Assembly: GCA_004556925.1 (NCBI GenBank)
Contig: SFFI01000013.1
Span: forward strand, 13,517-77,516
Length of the DNA: 64,000 nt
DNA from: Clostridiales bacterium
GTDB lineage: Bacteria > Bacillota > Clostridia > Saccharofermentanales > DTU023
Direction of reading: 5' to 3'
Positions 43,068 through 52,046 of this stretch are shown piece by piece; the first letter of the stretch is position 1; every line of letters begins with the position of its first letter. Both the position numbers and the translations under genes were made by a program. The notes under the pieces are model-generated. The model ran no database searches and was not told where the DNA came from. It saw only the letters and a program-made list of their open reading frames with translations.

Positions 43068-45611
43068 TTAAACACGCTCCTCTACTAGGTTATTGGCGGC
43101 CACTGTAATGTCTACACCCTGGTCTACCAGGAAGCGTAAAAAATGTCGCTGAATGTTTGTCTTCTGGTAGGGAGAGCAGAAACTCAGGCTGAACGTGTCT
43201 CCAAAGCTTATACAGGTAAACTGCGGCCGTCTAGCAGAAATGCACAGGGTCAGCTTATCTACATAAGGGGCAACTGGGTCTGGTAAGCTAAACTTGCCCA
43301 TATTGGACAGGGCACTGGTCAGTTTAAGGTCCTCCAAGTGGGCTGAAAATTTGAGGACAGCATCTTTCAAGGGCCTCGGGATGGGCCGGAGGGCCAGATT
43401 TTCCTCCAAGTCAAACAAGCGGTAGAGTTTGGCCGCCAACTTGTCTTGGCTGATCTGGGTCTGGTACTGACTTTTGACTGCCTGGCAAAGCTCAGACAGG
43501 CTAGGTTCAGGGCCAGTGTAGGTATAGCCAATGGTCACCGTGGCAAAAAAGTTGCGGGCAGATTGGGATGGATAAAAAGACCGCAAATTAACCGGCACCG
43601 AAAGGGTAATACTGTAGGGACGTTGGCTCGGATCCTTAGGGTTCGGACCCTCTTGGTCTTGCTTTGCCCGATTGATGGACTGGATAAATAAGGCCGTTAG
43701 GTAGATCGACAGGCTGACCCCTTCCTTTCTGGCGAGCTTTAAGACGGGGGCGAGTGGCATATTACATTCCAGGATATGCACCCGATTGTCAGGCGTAGGC
43801 TGGCCAGAAATATGATAGACACGCGGCCATTTTTTCTGGAGGTCAGCCGCTTGGCTTTTCACCTTGGCTTTCCGAGCCTGCCAGGCCTTGCGGTCGGCCT
43901 TGTTGTGGGGGCGCGCAAAATAAGTGGTAAAGGCATCTTCGGTCTGCTGGGCAAAAGACAGGCCTTCTGGGGCCAGGTCCTCCCAGATTGTCTCTGAGGC
44001 CTCTGCCTCTCGAAGATAGCGCAAGTGTACATAGTGGGAGATCAGAAGGCGGAAGAAGTCAGCGGCCCCGTTACCATCTGATAGGGCATGAAAAACTTCC
44101 AGGCTGATCCTTTTATGATAGTAAAGCACCCTAAAGAGCAGGTTCTGCCGGTCCAGCTGATAAAGGCCTTGGACCGGCGCCTCGGCTTCTGGCTTGACCT
44201 GGGGCCTCAAGTCACTCTCCTGGAAGTAGTACCAGAAAATACCTCGGCGCAGAACCACATGGTAGAGCGGAAAATGGTCGTAGGCCAGGTCTAGAGCCTC
44301 TTGCAAGATCTGAGGGTCTACCTCCTCCCACATAACGGCCGTAAAGCGGAATACCTTGGTATCTATCGGGGTGAGCGTTGCAGGAAAAATCTTAGAAGCA
44401 TTGTCCAGAGTCATCCAGGCACGCTTTTGCCGGGCCTGGGCCACAGCCGTGTCCAAATTGGTGCGCTGGCGGGCCGCCTGGTCTGAGACCAGGTCTTGCA
44501 TCTTGTCATCCAAATCGGGATGGTCAGGCAGAGATTTTTCCGGGCTGATCTCCTGGAGCCATTTTCGGGCTTGCGCCAGTTCCTCTGGGCTAAGCTTGCG
44601 GGAAGCTGGCGGGTCTGGAGAGTCTTCCCCATCCTTACTCTCCTCTACACACTCCTCTACATAGGCAGGGCTTGTCCCTGCTGGGCCTGTAGCCTCCAGG
44701 AAGGCGGAGATCCTTCGGTAAGTCTCCTCTACCGCCCCCAGCCAATCTGGATAGGCCAAATAGCCATGGGGAGCCCCTAAAAGCCGGTAAAGTTCCACCG
44801 TGTTACCCGCCTCCTCCAGAGCCAGGGCGAAAGCCTCCCCCTCATCCCGCAAGGGATCATATTCGGCAGTTAGGACCAGGGTGGCCGGGAGATTTTTCAG
44901 GCTATGGGCCAAGAGGGGCGAAACCTCTGGGCACTTTCTTTGGAGCGGGTCTGGGATGTAGAGGGTCATATAGTCCTGGACTTTTTGGCTCGTCAGGCCA
45001 TAGTCTTCTCCCATACTACGTATGGAATCAAAAGGGCTCGTGCGGGGATCGTGGTCCCAATAGGTGGCTGGATAGAAAAGGATTTGCCGATCAGCCGGCC
45101 GGGAGTGGGACTCCCGCAGAAATAAGGACACTACGGCGGCAAGATTGGCCCCGGCTGAATCCCCGCACAGGGTGATCATACCCTGGTCTCGCTGGTCGCC
45201 GGCATGGTAAAAATCAATGAGGAGGTGGGCCGCTGTCAAGCAGTCTTCCAGCCCTGCGGGGAAGGGATGCTCCGGTGCCAGGCGGTAGTCTACCGAAAAG
45301 ACTAGCTGGCCAGTCTCCTCTGCCAGCTTGCTGCAGACAGGCGTATAAGTCTCGATATTGCCGATCACCCAGCCCCCGCCGTGAAAGTAAATGATCGCAC
45401 CAGGCTTGCGTCCAGCCGAGGGGTAAAAAATACGGATGGGGATGGTCCGGTTGGCATCTAGAGAAGGCAGGCCGTAATCCTGAATAGGCGCCTGACCGTC
45501 TACAGAGGGGGCAAAAAGAGATTGGAAATCCCGCACCATTTGATAGTTTTTCTTCATATCAAACTTGGAAGTCGACAATAATTTGAGTAACAATTTCATG
45601 GCTTTATGCAT
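43068..45611 (-). CDS. alpha/beta hydrolase fused to alcohol-acetyltransferase-like domain
   Basis: The N-terminal half (about residues 1-310) is a hormone-sensitive-lipase-type esterase. The oxyanion motif is IYFHGGGW near residue 78, the nucleophile elbow is CGDSAGAN near 152, and the Asp and His regions are TAEYDPLRDE and GAPHGYLAY. An acidic linker (about 315-380) joins it to a C-terminal domain of about 460 residues. That domain carries the condensation-type motif HALSDGNGAADFF (HxxxDG) and a late FTCISFGDTFSLSFC strand, like alcohol acetyltransferase or PapA-type acyltransferases. Usually these are two adjacent genes. Here they are one 847-residue protein. It probably transfers or hydrolyses acyl groups on an envelope lipid or alcohol, but the substrate is unknown. 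The ATG chosen has AAGGAG six bases upstream. Confidence 0.82.
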   Translation of the reverse strand: MHKAMKLLLKLLSTSKFDMKKNYQMVRDFQSLFAPSVDGQAPIQDYGLPSLDANRTIPIRIFYPSAGRKPGAIIYFHGGGWVIGNIETYTPVCSKLAEETGQLVFSVDYRLAPEHPFPAGLEDCLTAAHLLIDFYHAGDQRDQGMITLCGDSAGANLAAVVSLFLRESHSRPADRQILFYPATYWDHDPRTSPFDSIRSMGEDYGLTSQKVQDYMTLYIPDPLQRKCPEVSPLLAHSLKNLPATLVLTAEYDPLRDEGEAFALALEEAGNTVELYRLLGAPHGYLAYPDWLGAVEETYRRISAFLEATGPAGTSPAYVEECVEESKDGEDSPDPPASRKLSPEELAQARKWLQEISPEKSLPDHPDLDDKMQDLVSDQAARQRTNLDTAVAQARQKRAWMTLDNASKIFPATLTPIDTKVFRFTAVMWEEVDPQILQEALDLAYDHFPLYHVVLRRGIFWYYFQESDLRPQVKPEAEAPVQGLYQLDRQNLLFRVLYYHKRISLEVFHALSDGNGAADFFRLLISHYVHLRYLREAEASETIWEDLAPEGLSFAQQTEDAFTTYFARPHNKADRKAWQARKAKVKSQAADLQKKWPRVYHISGQPTPDNRVHILECNMPLAPVLKLARKEGVSLSIYLTALFIQSINRAKQDQEGPNPKDPSQRPYSITLSVPVNLRSFYPSQSARNFFATVTIGYTYTGPEPSLSELCQAVKSQYQTQISQDKLAAKLYRLFDLEENLALRPIPRPLKDAVLKFSAHLEDLKLTSALSNMGKFSLPDPVAPYVDKLTLCISARRPQFTCISFGDTFSLSFCSPYQKTNIQRHFLRFLVDQGVDITVAANNLVEERV

Positions 45612-45649
45612 GGTCAACTCCTTACTCTACCCTTCAATGCGTTAGCCCT

Positions 45650-45678
45650 ACTTTAGATAAGGTAAAATAGCTGTGCAA
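45650..45678 (-). promoter_or_regulatory. promoter of the hydrolase-acyltransferase operon
   Basis: TTGCAC (45678-45673), 17 bases, TAAAGT (45655-45650) on the minus strand, about 38 bases before the start codon. Confidence 0.5.
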
Positions 45679-45760
45679 GTATTGTAGAAGAACTCATAGG
45701 CTCACTCATTGAGCGTAACCTTTATAAGGCGTTAGCTATTGTCAACTAACAAGAACTAGT

Positions 45761-45800
45761 CAAGAAAAGGCTCCAGAGCAGAATGAACTGATCCGGGGCC
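45761..45800 (-). terminator. terminator of the LPxTG surface-protein gene (repeat copy 1)
   Basis: Minus-strand GGCCCCGGATCAG and CTGCTCTGGAGCC form a 13-bp imperfect stem with a six-base loop, followed by TTTTCTTG. It lies about 40 bases after the stop of the surface protein. The same hairpin, with flanking sequence, recurs at 48720-48775. Confidence 0.75.
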
Positions 45801-45838
45801 TTGAGAATGTAGTGATAATGGCCTATTTGCTATTTAGT

Positions 45839-47662
45839 CTAGCCGCGCCTTTTCAGGAAAAAACCTACGAGGGCAAGGCCCAGGCCTGTCCAAAGAATCA
45901 AGCTCGTCTCTACACTACCTGTAGCCGGCAAGGCATAGACATTTGGGCTGGGCGTAGTAGGCATCACTACGACTTGTCTTGTCGGCTGGGGTAAAGTTTC
46001 CATCGATTCAACTACAGTTTCAACAGTAGTCTGGTTAGGATGAAGAGGCATGCCAATGTTATGCAAAGGTAAGGTTTCCACCGGCACAACCACAGTTACC
46101 GCAGTAGTCTGATTAGGATAAACAGGTATCTCAATGTTAGGAATATCATTGCTTTCCCATTCTGCGATAAAAGTATGGTCTCCCTCCACGACATAAGTGT
46201 CTCCCGGTTGATACACAGAATCCTGTCCCTTCCAGTAGAGAAAACGATAGCCCTCCCTAACTGGCGTTTCGATGATTATAAAGTTTTGATCTTTCACTAC
46301 AACAAAGGTCTTATTGGAGCCATTGCCATCCCAATTTCCCCCGTTGGGATCAAAGGTCAGGAGGCAGTCTTCTGCAGTATATGCGGCCTTGAGATCCGCC
46401 TGCCAAACCTCCTGTTGGTAATCGAGCTTAATAGCTTCTTCTGCGTGCTCTATGGCATCGAAGCGCTGCCCTTGACGGCCATCTTCAAACCAGCCTGATG
46501 CCCGGAAAGGAGTCATCTTGCCGGTGGCCGTCATGCTTTTACCGGTGGGGAGCTTGACCGTGTGAGCGGTATCATTATCAATGGTTATATCATCTCCGGC
46601 TGTTGTCGCCTTGTTCTCATAAATAACTGACTGATCATCAACCGTCAGGTCACATTCAAGAAGACCAATAGCGCCACCCCTATTTGCCTGATTCTGCGTA
46701 AAGGCGCTTCCTGCTACGCTTACAGAACCGGTTGCATAAAGTGCGCCGCCAGATTCTATTGCATTATTGTTCTTGAATATGCAGTTTTTCATGTCCAGCG
46801 TGGTGCCGGAATAAATCGCACCGCCATATTGCGCACTATTTTCCTCGAAAACGGCATTTTCAATATGGACGCTCTTTCCATTGAAGTTGGCAATGGCCCC
46901 TCCGAAGTCGTTACCCCATTCGCCGGTCGCACGGTTATTTCGGAAGATACCACCGTACACATTAAGAACTGCCGTAGCTTCTGATTGCCAGGGTGGAAGA
47001 CTGATCCCTCCACCCATCATCTTAGACTGATTATTCTCTACCGTTCCGCCATACATATTGAAGGTGCCATAAACCACAATACCGGCTGCGCCTGTCCCGC
47101 CATGACCATTCGAGTTACGAACGGTAACACCAGCGTACATGTTAATAGTCCCATTATCATGTGCGATCAATAAGGCGTTAGTGCTGTATTGTTCTTTACC
47201 ATCAATAACAAGTCTGCTTTTTTCCGGTTCAGTTTTGCTACCCAGATTGACCACTGCACCATTCTTGGTGAAAATCACATTTTTGTAGGCGTATGTTGTA
47301 TCATCCGATCGCGTAATGGTGTGCCCGTTTCCTAAGATGGTATAGGTTCCCGGCTGGTCGAATCGCAGGATCCCATCAGTGTCAGAAGTAGCGCTGTCAT
47401 CTGTTCGATTGCCGGAGAGCTTATTTAATTCGACATCCTTCAATAGTTCGATCGTATCCCCATCATTTGCCGCATCGACAGCATCCACCAAAGTGTCATA
47501 GTGCATTGTACCGATCATGGCTTCATGCGGGCAGTCACCTGTACAATTATCAGTTGGTTCTGCATGAACGCAGAGGGGCATAAAGGTTAGTGCGAACAGG
47601 AGTAATAAAATAAAGAGGATATACCCATTATGTTTAAGATTAGTCTTATTGATCATGATCAT
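45839..47662 (-). CDS. LPxTG cell-wall-anchored beta-helix surface protein
   Basis: A signal peptide (GYILFILLLLFALTFMPL, cleavage near VHA-EP) is followed by about 300 residues of short repeats of the polymorphic-membrane-protein/right-handed beta-helix kind. These include AIVVYGTFNMYGGTVENNQ-like turns, GGAIANFNG, GGAIYSGTTLDMKNC and GGALYATGS. A Listeria-Bacteroides (Flg_new) repeat comes next, with FDPNGGNWDGNGS, EGYRFLYWKG and HTFIAEWE. A Thr/Pro/Val linker then holds two copies of a PNQTTxxTVV-ETLP unit. The C-terminus has the sortase signal LPATG, a hydrophobic helix and KRRG. It is probably an adhesin or other surface-exposed structural protein. Of three clustered ATGs, the one at 47662 has GAGG nine bases upstream. 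Confidence 0.85.
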   Translation of the reverse strand: MIMINKTNLKHNGYILFILLLLFALTFMPLCVHAEPTDNCTGDCPHEAMIGTMHYDTLVDAVDAANDGDTIELLKDVELNKLSGNRTDDSATSDTDGILRFDQPGTYTILGNGHTITRSDDTTYAYKNVIFTKNGAVVNLGSKTEPEKSRLVIDGKEQYSTNALLIAHDNGTINMYAGVTVRNSNGHGGTGAAGIVVYGTFNMYGGTVENNQSKMMGGGISLPPWQSEATAVLNVYGGIFRNNRATGEWGNDFGGAIANFNGKSVHIENAVFEENSAQYGGAIYSGTTLDMKNCIFKNNNAIESGGALYATGSVSVAGSAFTQNQANRGGAIGLLECDLTVDDQSVIYENKATTAGDDITIDNDTAHTVKLPTGKSMTATGKMTPFRASGWFEDGRQGQRFDAIEHAEEAIKLDYQQEVWQADLKAAYTAEDCLLTFDPNGGNWDGNGSNKTFVVVKDQNFIIIETPVREGYRFLYWKGQDSVYQPGDTYVVEGDHTFIAEWESNDIPNIEIPVYPNQTTAVTVVVPVETLPLHNIGMPLHPNQTTVETVVESMETLPQPTRQVVVMPTTPSPNVYALPATGSVETSLILWTGLGLALVGFFLKRRG

Positions 47663-47705
47663 TCTTATCATCCTCGCAGTTTCATCAGAGAATTTATGGA
47701 AATTG

Positions 47706-47711
47706 TATAAT
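47706..47711 (+). promoter_or_regulatory. -10 box of the ispA promoter
   Basis: TATAAT lies 35 bases before the ispA start codon. No good -35 hexamer is seen at the right distance. The surrounding 75 bases are AT-rich and separate the divergent surface-protein and ispA genes. Confidence 0.5.
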
Positions 47712-47746
47712 ACAAGATAGAGAAATTAAAGGCATAGGAGAACAAT

Positions 47747-48631
47747 ATGGATTTTGCAAGCACACTGAAGGACCGGGTTCAGGTCATAGAAGGTATCTTA
47801 GACGGCTACCTGCCCCCGATAGAAGGCCCCCAGGCTCATGTAATCGAGGCCATGAATTATGCAGTCAGGGCCGGTGGTAAGCACATCCGCCCTCTCCTCA
47901 TGCAGGAGACCCACAAGCTCTTGGGTGGCCAATCCCCTGCCCTTCCCGCCTTCATGGCGGCCTTGGAGTTTATCCATAACTACTCCCTCATTCACGACGA
48001 CCTACCTGCCATGGATAATGATGACTTCCGCCGCGGCCAGCCCACCGTTCACAAGGCCTACGGAGAGGCCCTAGCAATCCTTGCCGGCGATGGCCTCTTA
48101 AACCTGGCCTTTGAAACGGCCAGCCAAGCCCTAACCCTAGACGATTCACCCAAGACCAGCAAAGCTCTCCAGATTTTAGCCCAAAAGGCAGGCATTTACG
48201 GCATGATCGGCGGACAGGTTGTTGATATACAAACAGAAGGGCAAAGCATTGATTTAGAGACCCTGGTCTTTATTCACCAGCTCAAATGTGGGGCCCTCTT
48301 TGAGGCCGCCATGGAGATAGGGGCTATCCTGGCTGGCGCCTCAGCGGAAGAAGAAAAAGCCATAGTAGCGATCGCCGCCGACTTAGGCCTGGCCTTCCAA
48401 ATTCAAGATGACATCCTGGATGTCACCTCAAATCTTGAAGCCTTGGGCAAGGCCAGCCAGGCCGATGCAGCCTTGGGTAAAAATACCTATGTTAGCCTCA
48501 TGGGCTTAGATAAAGCAAAGGAAAAGGTCAGCAGACTGACCGATAGAGCCCTAACGCAGTTGCGCACTTTGCCCCAGTCCAATGCCTTCCTAGGAAGTTT
48601 AATCCTCGCCCTTTGCGGCCGGGCCTATTAA
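47747..48631 (+). CDS. ispA: farnesyl diphosphate synthase (polyprenyl synthetase)
   Basis: Condenses isopentenyl and dimethylallyl diphosphate to geranyl and farnesyl diphosphate for undecaprenol and quinone synthesis. The first Asp-rich motif is LIHDDLPAMDNDDFRRG with the two residues between the Asp pairs typical of bacterial FPP synthases. The second is FQIQDDILDVT. GGKHIRPLLMQE, GQVVDIQTEG and HQLKCGALFEAAMEIG complete the family pattern. The length of 294 residues is normal. AGGAG precedes the ATG. It is the first plus-strand gene from the left edge and stands alone, without the xseB and dxs neighbours common in other Firmicutes. Confidence 0.94.
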   Translation: MDFASTLKDRVQVIEGILDGYLPPIEGPQAHVIEAMNYAVRAGGKHIRPLLMQETHKLLGGQSPALPAFMAALEFIHNYSLIHDDLPAMDNDDFRRGQPTVHKAYGEALAILAGDGLLNLAFETASQALTLDDSPKTSKALQILAQKAGIYGMIGGQVVDIQTEGQSIDLETLVFIHQLKCGALFEAAMEIGAILAGASAEEEKAIVAIAADLGLAFQIQDDILDVTSNLEALGKASQADAALGKNTYVSLMGLDKAKEKVSRLTDRALTQLRTLPQSNAFLGSLILALCGRAY

Positions 48632-48719
48632 AGACCCGCCCCAGCCCTAATAAGTCGCCTAGCCATTGATAGTCATGAGCTCCTGGACCACAATTCAATC
48701 TGCAACTCTTGCAGAGTTA

Positions 48720-48775
48720 ATAAAAGCCCCAGACCAGACTAAGCTGATCCAGGGCCTTTGGGGTTTAGTGATAAA
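48720..48775. repeat. hairpin repeat, copy 2 of the 45761-45819 element
   Basis: GCCCCAGACCAG and CTGATCCAGGGC form a 12-bp stem with G-U pairs, flanked on the minus strand by TTTTATT. The 55 bases match the terminator after the surface-protein gene (shared CTGATCC-GGGCCTT and TAGTGATAA blocks). Here it lies downstream of ispA and could stop transcription from either side. Confidence 0.6.
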
Positions 48776-48815
48776 TTGACTTCATACCCAGGCTAAAGCT
48801 CTCCTATGTTACGAA

Positions 48816-48844
48816 AAAAAGACCGATGTGGCGTCGGTCTTTTT
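48816..48844. terminator. bidirectional terminator between ispA and the amidohydrolase gene
   Basis: AAAAAGACCGA and TCGGTCTTTTT form a perfect 11-bp stem with a seven-base loop, with T-runs in both orientations. It lies between the converging ispA and amidohydrolase genes. Confidence 0.9.
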
Positions 48845-48920
48845 AGGCTTCGATCAATTGTGCTAAGAAATATCCCTTACAGGGTAAACGGCAATGTGCC
48901 TTTGGTCATCCGCTTGATGC

Positions 48921-50168
48921 TTATAGGGCGTCTTTAATGACGATGTCCCCTTCCTTCATAATGACCTGCATGTTATCAGGGGTCAGGTTATGAATATCGG
49001 CCGCCACGTCGCCGGTGACAACCAGCAAGTCGGCATACATGCCTGCTTGCAGGGTACCGAATTCATCTTCTTTACCGACCATCTTAGCCCCGTTGAGGGT
49101 AGCAGCCACAATGGTATCCATGGTAGAGATGCCAGCCCGGTCAACAAAGTCATACATTTCCTGAATGGTGACATAGCCATAGGGGGTCGCATTCGCAAAG
49201 GAGTCAGAACCGATGTTGATGGTAACACCCAGTTCATGGGCCCGGCGGAGGTTGGCATATGTACGGTTCAATTCTTTTTCGGTGGTGGTAGCACCGGGGA
49301 ATTTGGCATTGGCTTCTGAGGGTTCAGGCGGATAGGTGCTGTACCAGGTAGGCAGGAAGCCGATGGTCGGTGTGAAGAAGGTGCCTTTTTCGGCCATCAG
49401 GTCCATGGTGCGGTCGTCCAGCTCAAAGCCGTGGATCAGCTGGTGGCAGCCAAAACGTACGGAGTCATAGGCGGCACTGACACTATTGTAAGAGTGGGAC
49501 CAGACGGGTACACCACGTAGGGCGCATTCATCGCAGACGGCTTGAATTTCTTCGGAGGAATAGAGTTGGAAACGGCCAGAATCCCAGCGCCAGATACCGC
49601 CGCCGGTCGCCCAGATCTTAATGGCATCTGGGTTTTCACGCAGGCGCATACGAATAGCTTTGCGGAGTTCCCAAGGGCCATCTACCTGGTCGCCCCAAGG
49701 GTGGGAATCCTTGCTCATTTGCTGGGGTAATTTATGTGAATCGCCGTGGCCAGCAGAGGCGCAGAAGCCTAGGCCTGTGGCAAAAATCCGGGGACCTTTT
49801 AATTCGCCCATATTGACCAGGTCACGAATAGCAATACCAAAGCGGCCAATTTCGCAAACCGTGGTCAGGCCGTGGGTCAGGGCCATGTAAGACTGCTTAA
49901 CGGCTTCAGCCTGCTTTTGCAGGAGGGGCTCGATAACCCAGTCAGAGTCGTTATCAGTCAGGTTGCCAGAGAAATGTAAGTGGGCATCGATGAGGCCAGG
50001 CATGATGGTGCAACCTTTGATATCCCTTACCTCATAACCTTCGGGGATCTCTTTGGCCTTGCCGGCATATTCAATTTTCTTGCCATCAACCAGGACTAGG
50101 CTGTCCACTACTGGATTGGCACCGGTACCGTCTACCAGTTTGCCGCCTTTAAATGCATATTTACCCAT
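48921..50168 (-). CDS. metal-dependent amidohydrolase (imidazolonepropionase/prolidase-like)
   Basis: Amidohydrolase-superfamily TIM barrel with its flanking beta domain. The metal-binding HxH is in MPGLIDAHLHFSG near residue 63. Further metal or catalytic positions appear as VPVWSHSYNS, CHQLIHGFELDD (His) and NIGSDSFANATPYG (Asp). The C-terminal ADLLVVTGDVAADIHNL is typical. It resembles the Xaa-Pro dipeptidase/imidazolonepropionase-like group seen next to amino-acid transporters. The length of 415 residues is normal. It is immediately downstream of an APC transporter on the same strand, so the two probably import and hydrolyse the same nitrogenous compound. The substrate is unknown. Confidence 0.85.
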   Translation of the reverse strand: MGKYAFKGGKLVDGTGANPVVDSLVLVDGKKIEYAGKAKEIPEGYEVRDIKGCTIMPGLIDAHLHFSGNLTDNDSDWVIEPLLQKQAEAVKQSYMALTHGLTTVCEIGRFGIAIRDLVNMGELKGPRIFATGLGFCASAGHGDSHKLPQQMSKDSHPWGDQVDGPWELRKAIRMRLRENPDAIKIWATGGGIWRWDSGRFQLYSSEEIQAVCDECALRGVPVWSHSYNSVSAAYDSVRFGCHQLIHGFELDDRTMDLMAEKGTFFTPTIGFLPTWYSTYPPEPSEANAKFPGATTTEKELNRTYANLRRAHELGVTINIGSDSFANATPYGYVTIQEMYDFVDRAGISTMDTIVAATLNGAKMVGKEDEFGTLQAGMYADLLVVTGDVAADIHNLTPDNMQVIMKEGDIVIKDAL

Positions 50169-50323
50169 AATATTAAAAACTTCCTTTCAAATAAAATAGC
50201 TTTGTTAAATATTTTTAATCTAAATCGTTTTAGGTTAAAACAAGATCAGGGGCTACTGGCTCAATCACTTTTCTATCGCTTTGTTTGACTGGACCAGCAG
50301 CCTTATGTAAAGAAGGTAGGTGA

Positions 50324-51772
50324 TCAGGCTTGCGCTTTTGTGGGATCTTGCTGGCGTGCGCCATAAAGACCCAGGATCAAGAGACCAATCAGCAACCAGG
50401 CGCCCGTGATCATCCACTCAACAGAGTTCAGAGCGGCCGGACTGAAAGGCAGGACCATCAAGCCGATAATAAGAGCCGCTGCGGCAATGGCACAGCAAAT
50501 CACAAACTTACCACCGTTGACTTTATAGGGCCTATTTAAGCCCGGATCACTTTTACGTAATTTCAAACAAGCGACACCTGCCATCATGCAAGCAAAGATA
50601 AAACCTAGCGAAGCGACATTAGTCAAGGGGACTAACATGTTGCTCCCCAGGAAGGGGCCAATCAAGGTCAGGACGCTCATCACGACCAAGGCCTTGGTCG
50701 GAGTCCCCTTTTGCGGATCTAGTTGCGCATAGGATTCCGGCAACAGACGTTTCCGCCCCATGGCCAGGATCAGGCGGCTAGAGGCTCCGAAGAAAGAATT
50801 CATGGGACCTAGGGGGCCCAAGGTCGCAATTATCAGCATGACTAAATAAAAGAAGAAACTCAACTTTTCCGGAATGCCTGCCAGGTGTTGCAGGACCGCT
50901 AAGGCTGGCACAGGCTCCTTAACAAAGTCCTGCCAAGGGATAATGGTTCCGAAAGAATAGATACAAATCAGATAGAATAAACCACTCGCCAGTAAGGCCA
51001 GGGCCGGGATCAGGCCAAATTTCTTCCAGTTGATATTAGGCGAAGCTTCCTCAGCCTGCTGGGGAATGGTGTCGAAGCCTGCATAGAAGAAAGGCGTCAT
51101 AACCAAGACGGCAATCATACCGCCCAGGAAGGAGGTCGCTTTGGTATCGCCAACGCCACCAGCTGCATTCGTTACCTGTGAGAAGGCCGGGGTTGCATTT
51201 TGGAAAGATCCGGTCGCAAAAGAGATAATCATGGCCAAAACCATGCCGGTGAGCAAGGCCTTGGTCAAGAAACTCGATAATTTAGCCGCTGCACCAGCGC
51301 CCGCAAAGTTAAGGCGAATCACTAGGATGGCAAATAATAAGGCAATAACAGTGGGCCAGAGGTAAACATCTGATCCCATAATGGTATAGAGCTTAACGCT
51401 GGTCAACCAAGATAAACCGGGCAATTTTGCGAAGCGCGTTGTTAATAAGGTTGAAATGGCAATGGTCTCCCAGGGGCAAAGTGGGGCATTACCTAAGATT
51501 AGCATCCAGCCGGTAAGGAAGCCCATGGACCGACCATTGGTCCTATCTACATATTCAATGATGCCCCCCGAGATGGGGATAGCTGCCGTGAGCTCACCGA
51601 AGCACATACCAATGGGTACTAAAAAAATAGAACCAATCACAAAGGCCAAAATAGCCGGCAATGGGCCGCCACCCAGGACCATCCAGTCCCCTACCAGCAT
51701 GACCCAGCCGGTTCCGATAATGGCACCGAAACCGATCGTAAAAAAGTTGAAGAGGGTCAATTCTTTCTTCAT
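50324..51772 (-). CDS. APC family amino-acid permease
   Basis: About twelve hydrophobic helices. The APC signature near the N-terminus is FFTIGFGAIIGTGWVMLVGDW, where the unwound TM1 binds the substrate amine and carboxylate. Later GPMNSFFGASSRLILAMGR marks TM8. The length is about 482 residues from the chosen ATG at 51772, which has AAGGAG five bases upstream. The upstream ATG at 51817 has its ribosome site too close. It forms an apparent operon with the downstream amidohydrolase. A perfect palindrome lies about 90 bases upstream of the start. Substrate specificity cannot be read from the sequence. Confidence 0.9.
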   Translation of the reverse strand: MKKELTLFNFFTIGFGAIIGTGWVMLVGDWMVLGGGPLPAILAFVIGSIFLVPIGMCFGELTAAIPISGGIIEYVDRTNGRSMGFLTGWMLILGNAPLCPWETIAISTLLTTRFAKLPGLSWLTSVKLYTIMGSDVYLWPTVIALLFAILVIRLNFAGAGAAAKLSSFLTKALLTGMVLAMIISFATGSFQNATPAFSQVTNAAGGVGDTKATSFLGGMIAVLVMTPFFYAGFDTIPQQAEEASPNINWKKFGLIPALALLASGLFYLICIYSFGTIIPWQDFVKEPVPALAVLQHLAGIPEKLSFFFYLVMLIIATLGPLGPMNSFFGASSRLILAMGRKRLLPESYAQLDPQKGTPTKALVVMSVLTLIGPFLGSNMLVPLTNVASLGFIFACMMAGVACLKLRKSDPGLNRPYKVNGGKFVICCAIAAAALIIGLMVLPFSPAALNSVEWMITGAWLLIGLLILGLYGARQQDPTKAQA

Positions 51773-51862
51773 ACCCTCTCCTTGAGTTTGTTGACTGTCT
51801 GACGACAATTTAACCATCTCCTATCTAAGTTGATACACTCGAAATATCTCTATTTCTTATCC

Positions 51863-51883
51863 AGGAGGTATTGTATACCTCCT
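51863..51883. promoter_or_regulatory. palindromic operator-like site upstream of the permease
   Basis: AGGAGGTAT-TGT-ATACCTCCT is a perfect inverted repeat with 9-bp arms, located in the permease upstream region. It is followed by no T-run, so it is more likely a repressor site than a terminator. Confidence 0.5.
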
Positions 51884-51968
51884 ATTTTATCAATTCAATG
51901 AATAGGAAAGGTTAAACTTGCCAAAATTAGCCTGGCAAATGCCATAGTTTTAAACAATTTTATGGTAA

Positions 51969-51993
51969 GAAGCATGGCATTAAGTCATGCTTC
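51969..51993 (-). terminator. hairpin downstream of the TMEM43-like gene
   Basis: GAAGCATG and CATGCTTC form a perfect 8-bp stem with a nine-base loop, about 55 bases after the stop of the TMEM43-like gene on the minus strand. The T-tract is short (TTCTT), so termination may be weak. Confidence 0.5.
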
Positions 51994-51994
51994 C

Positions 51995-52038
51995 GATCTG
52001 CTTTTGCTGATCCTTCGATCTGCTTTTGTTGATCCTCC
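51995..52038. repeat. tandem 22-bp duplication
   Basis: GATCTGCTTTTGCTGATCCT and GATCTGCTTTTGTTGATCCT, each continuing two bases, lie head to tail just after the TMEM43-like gene. They look like a recent slippage duplication. Confidence 0.75.
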
Positions 52039-52046
52039 AATGATGG

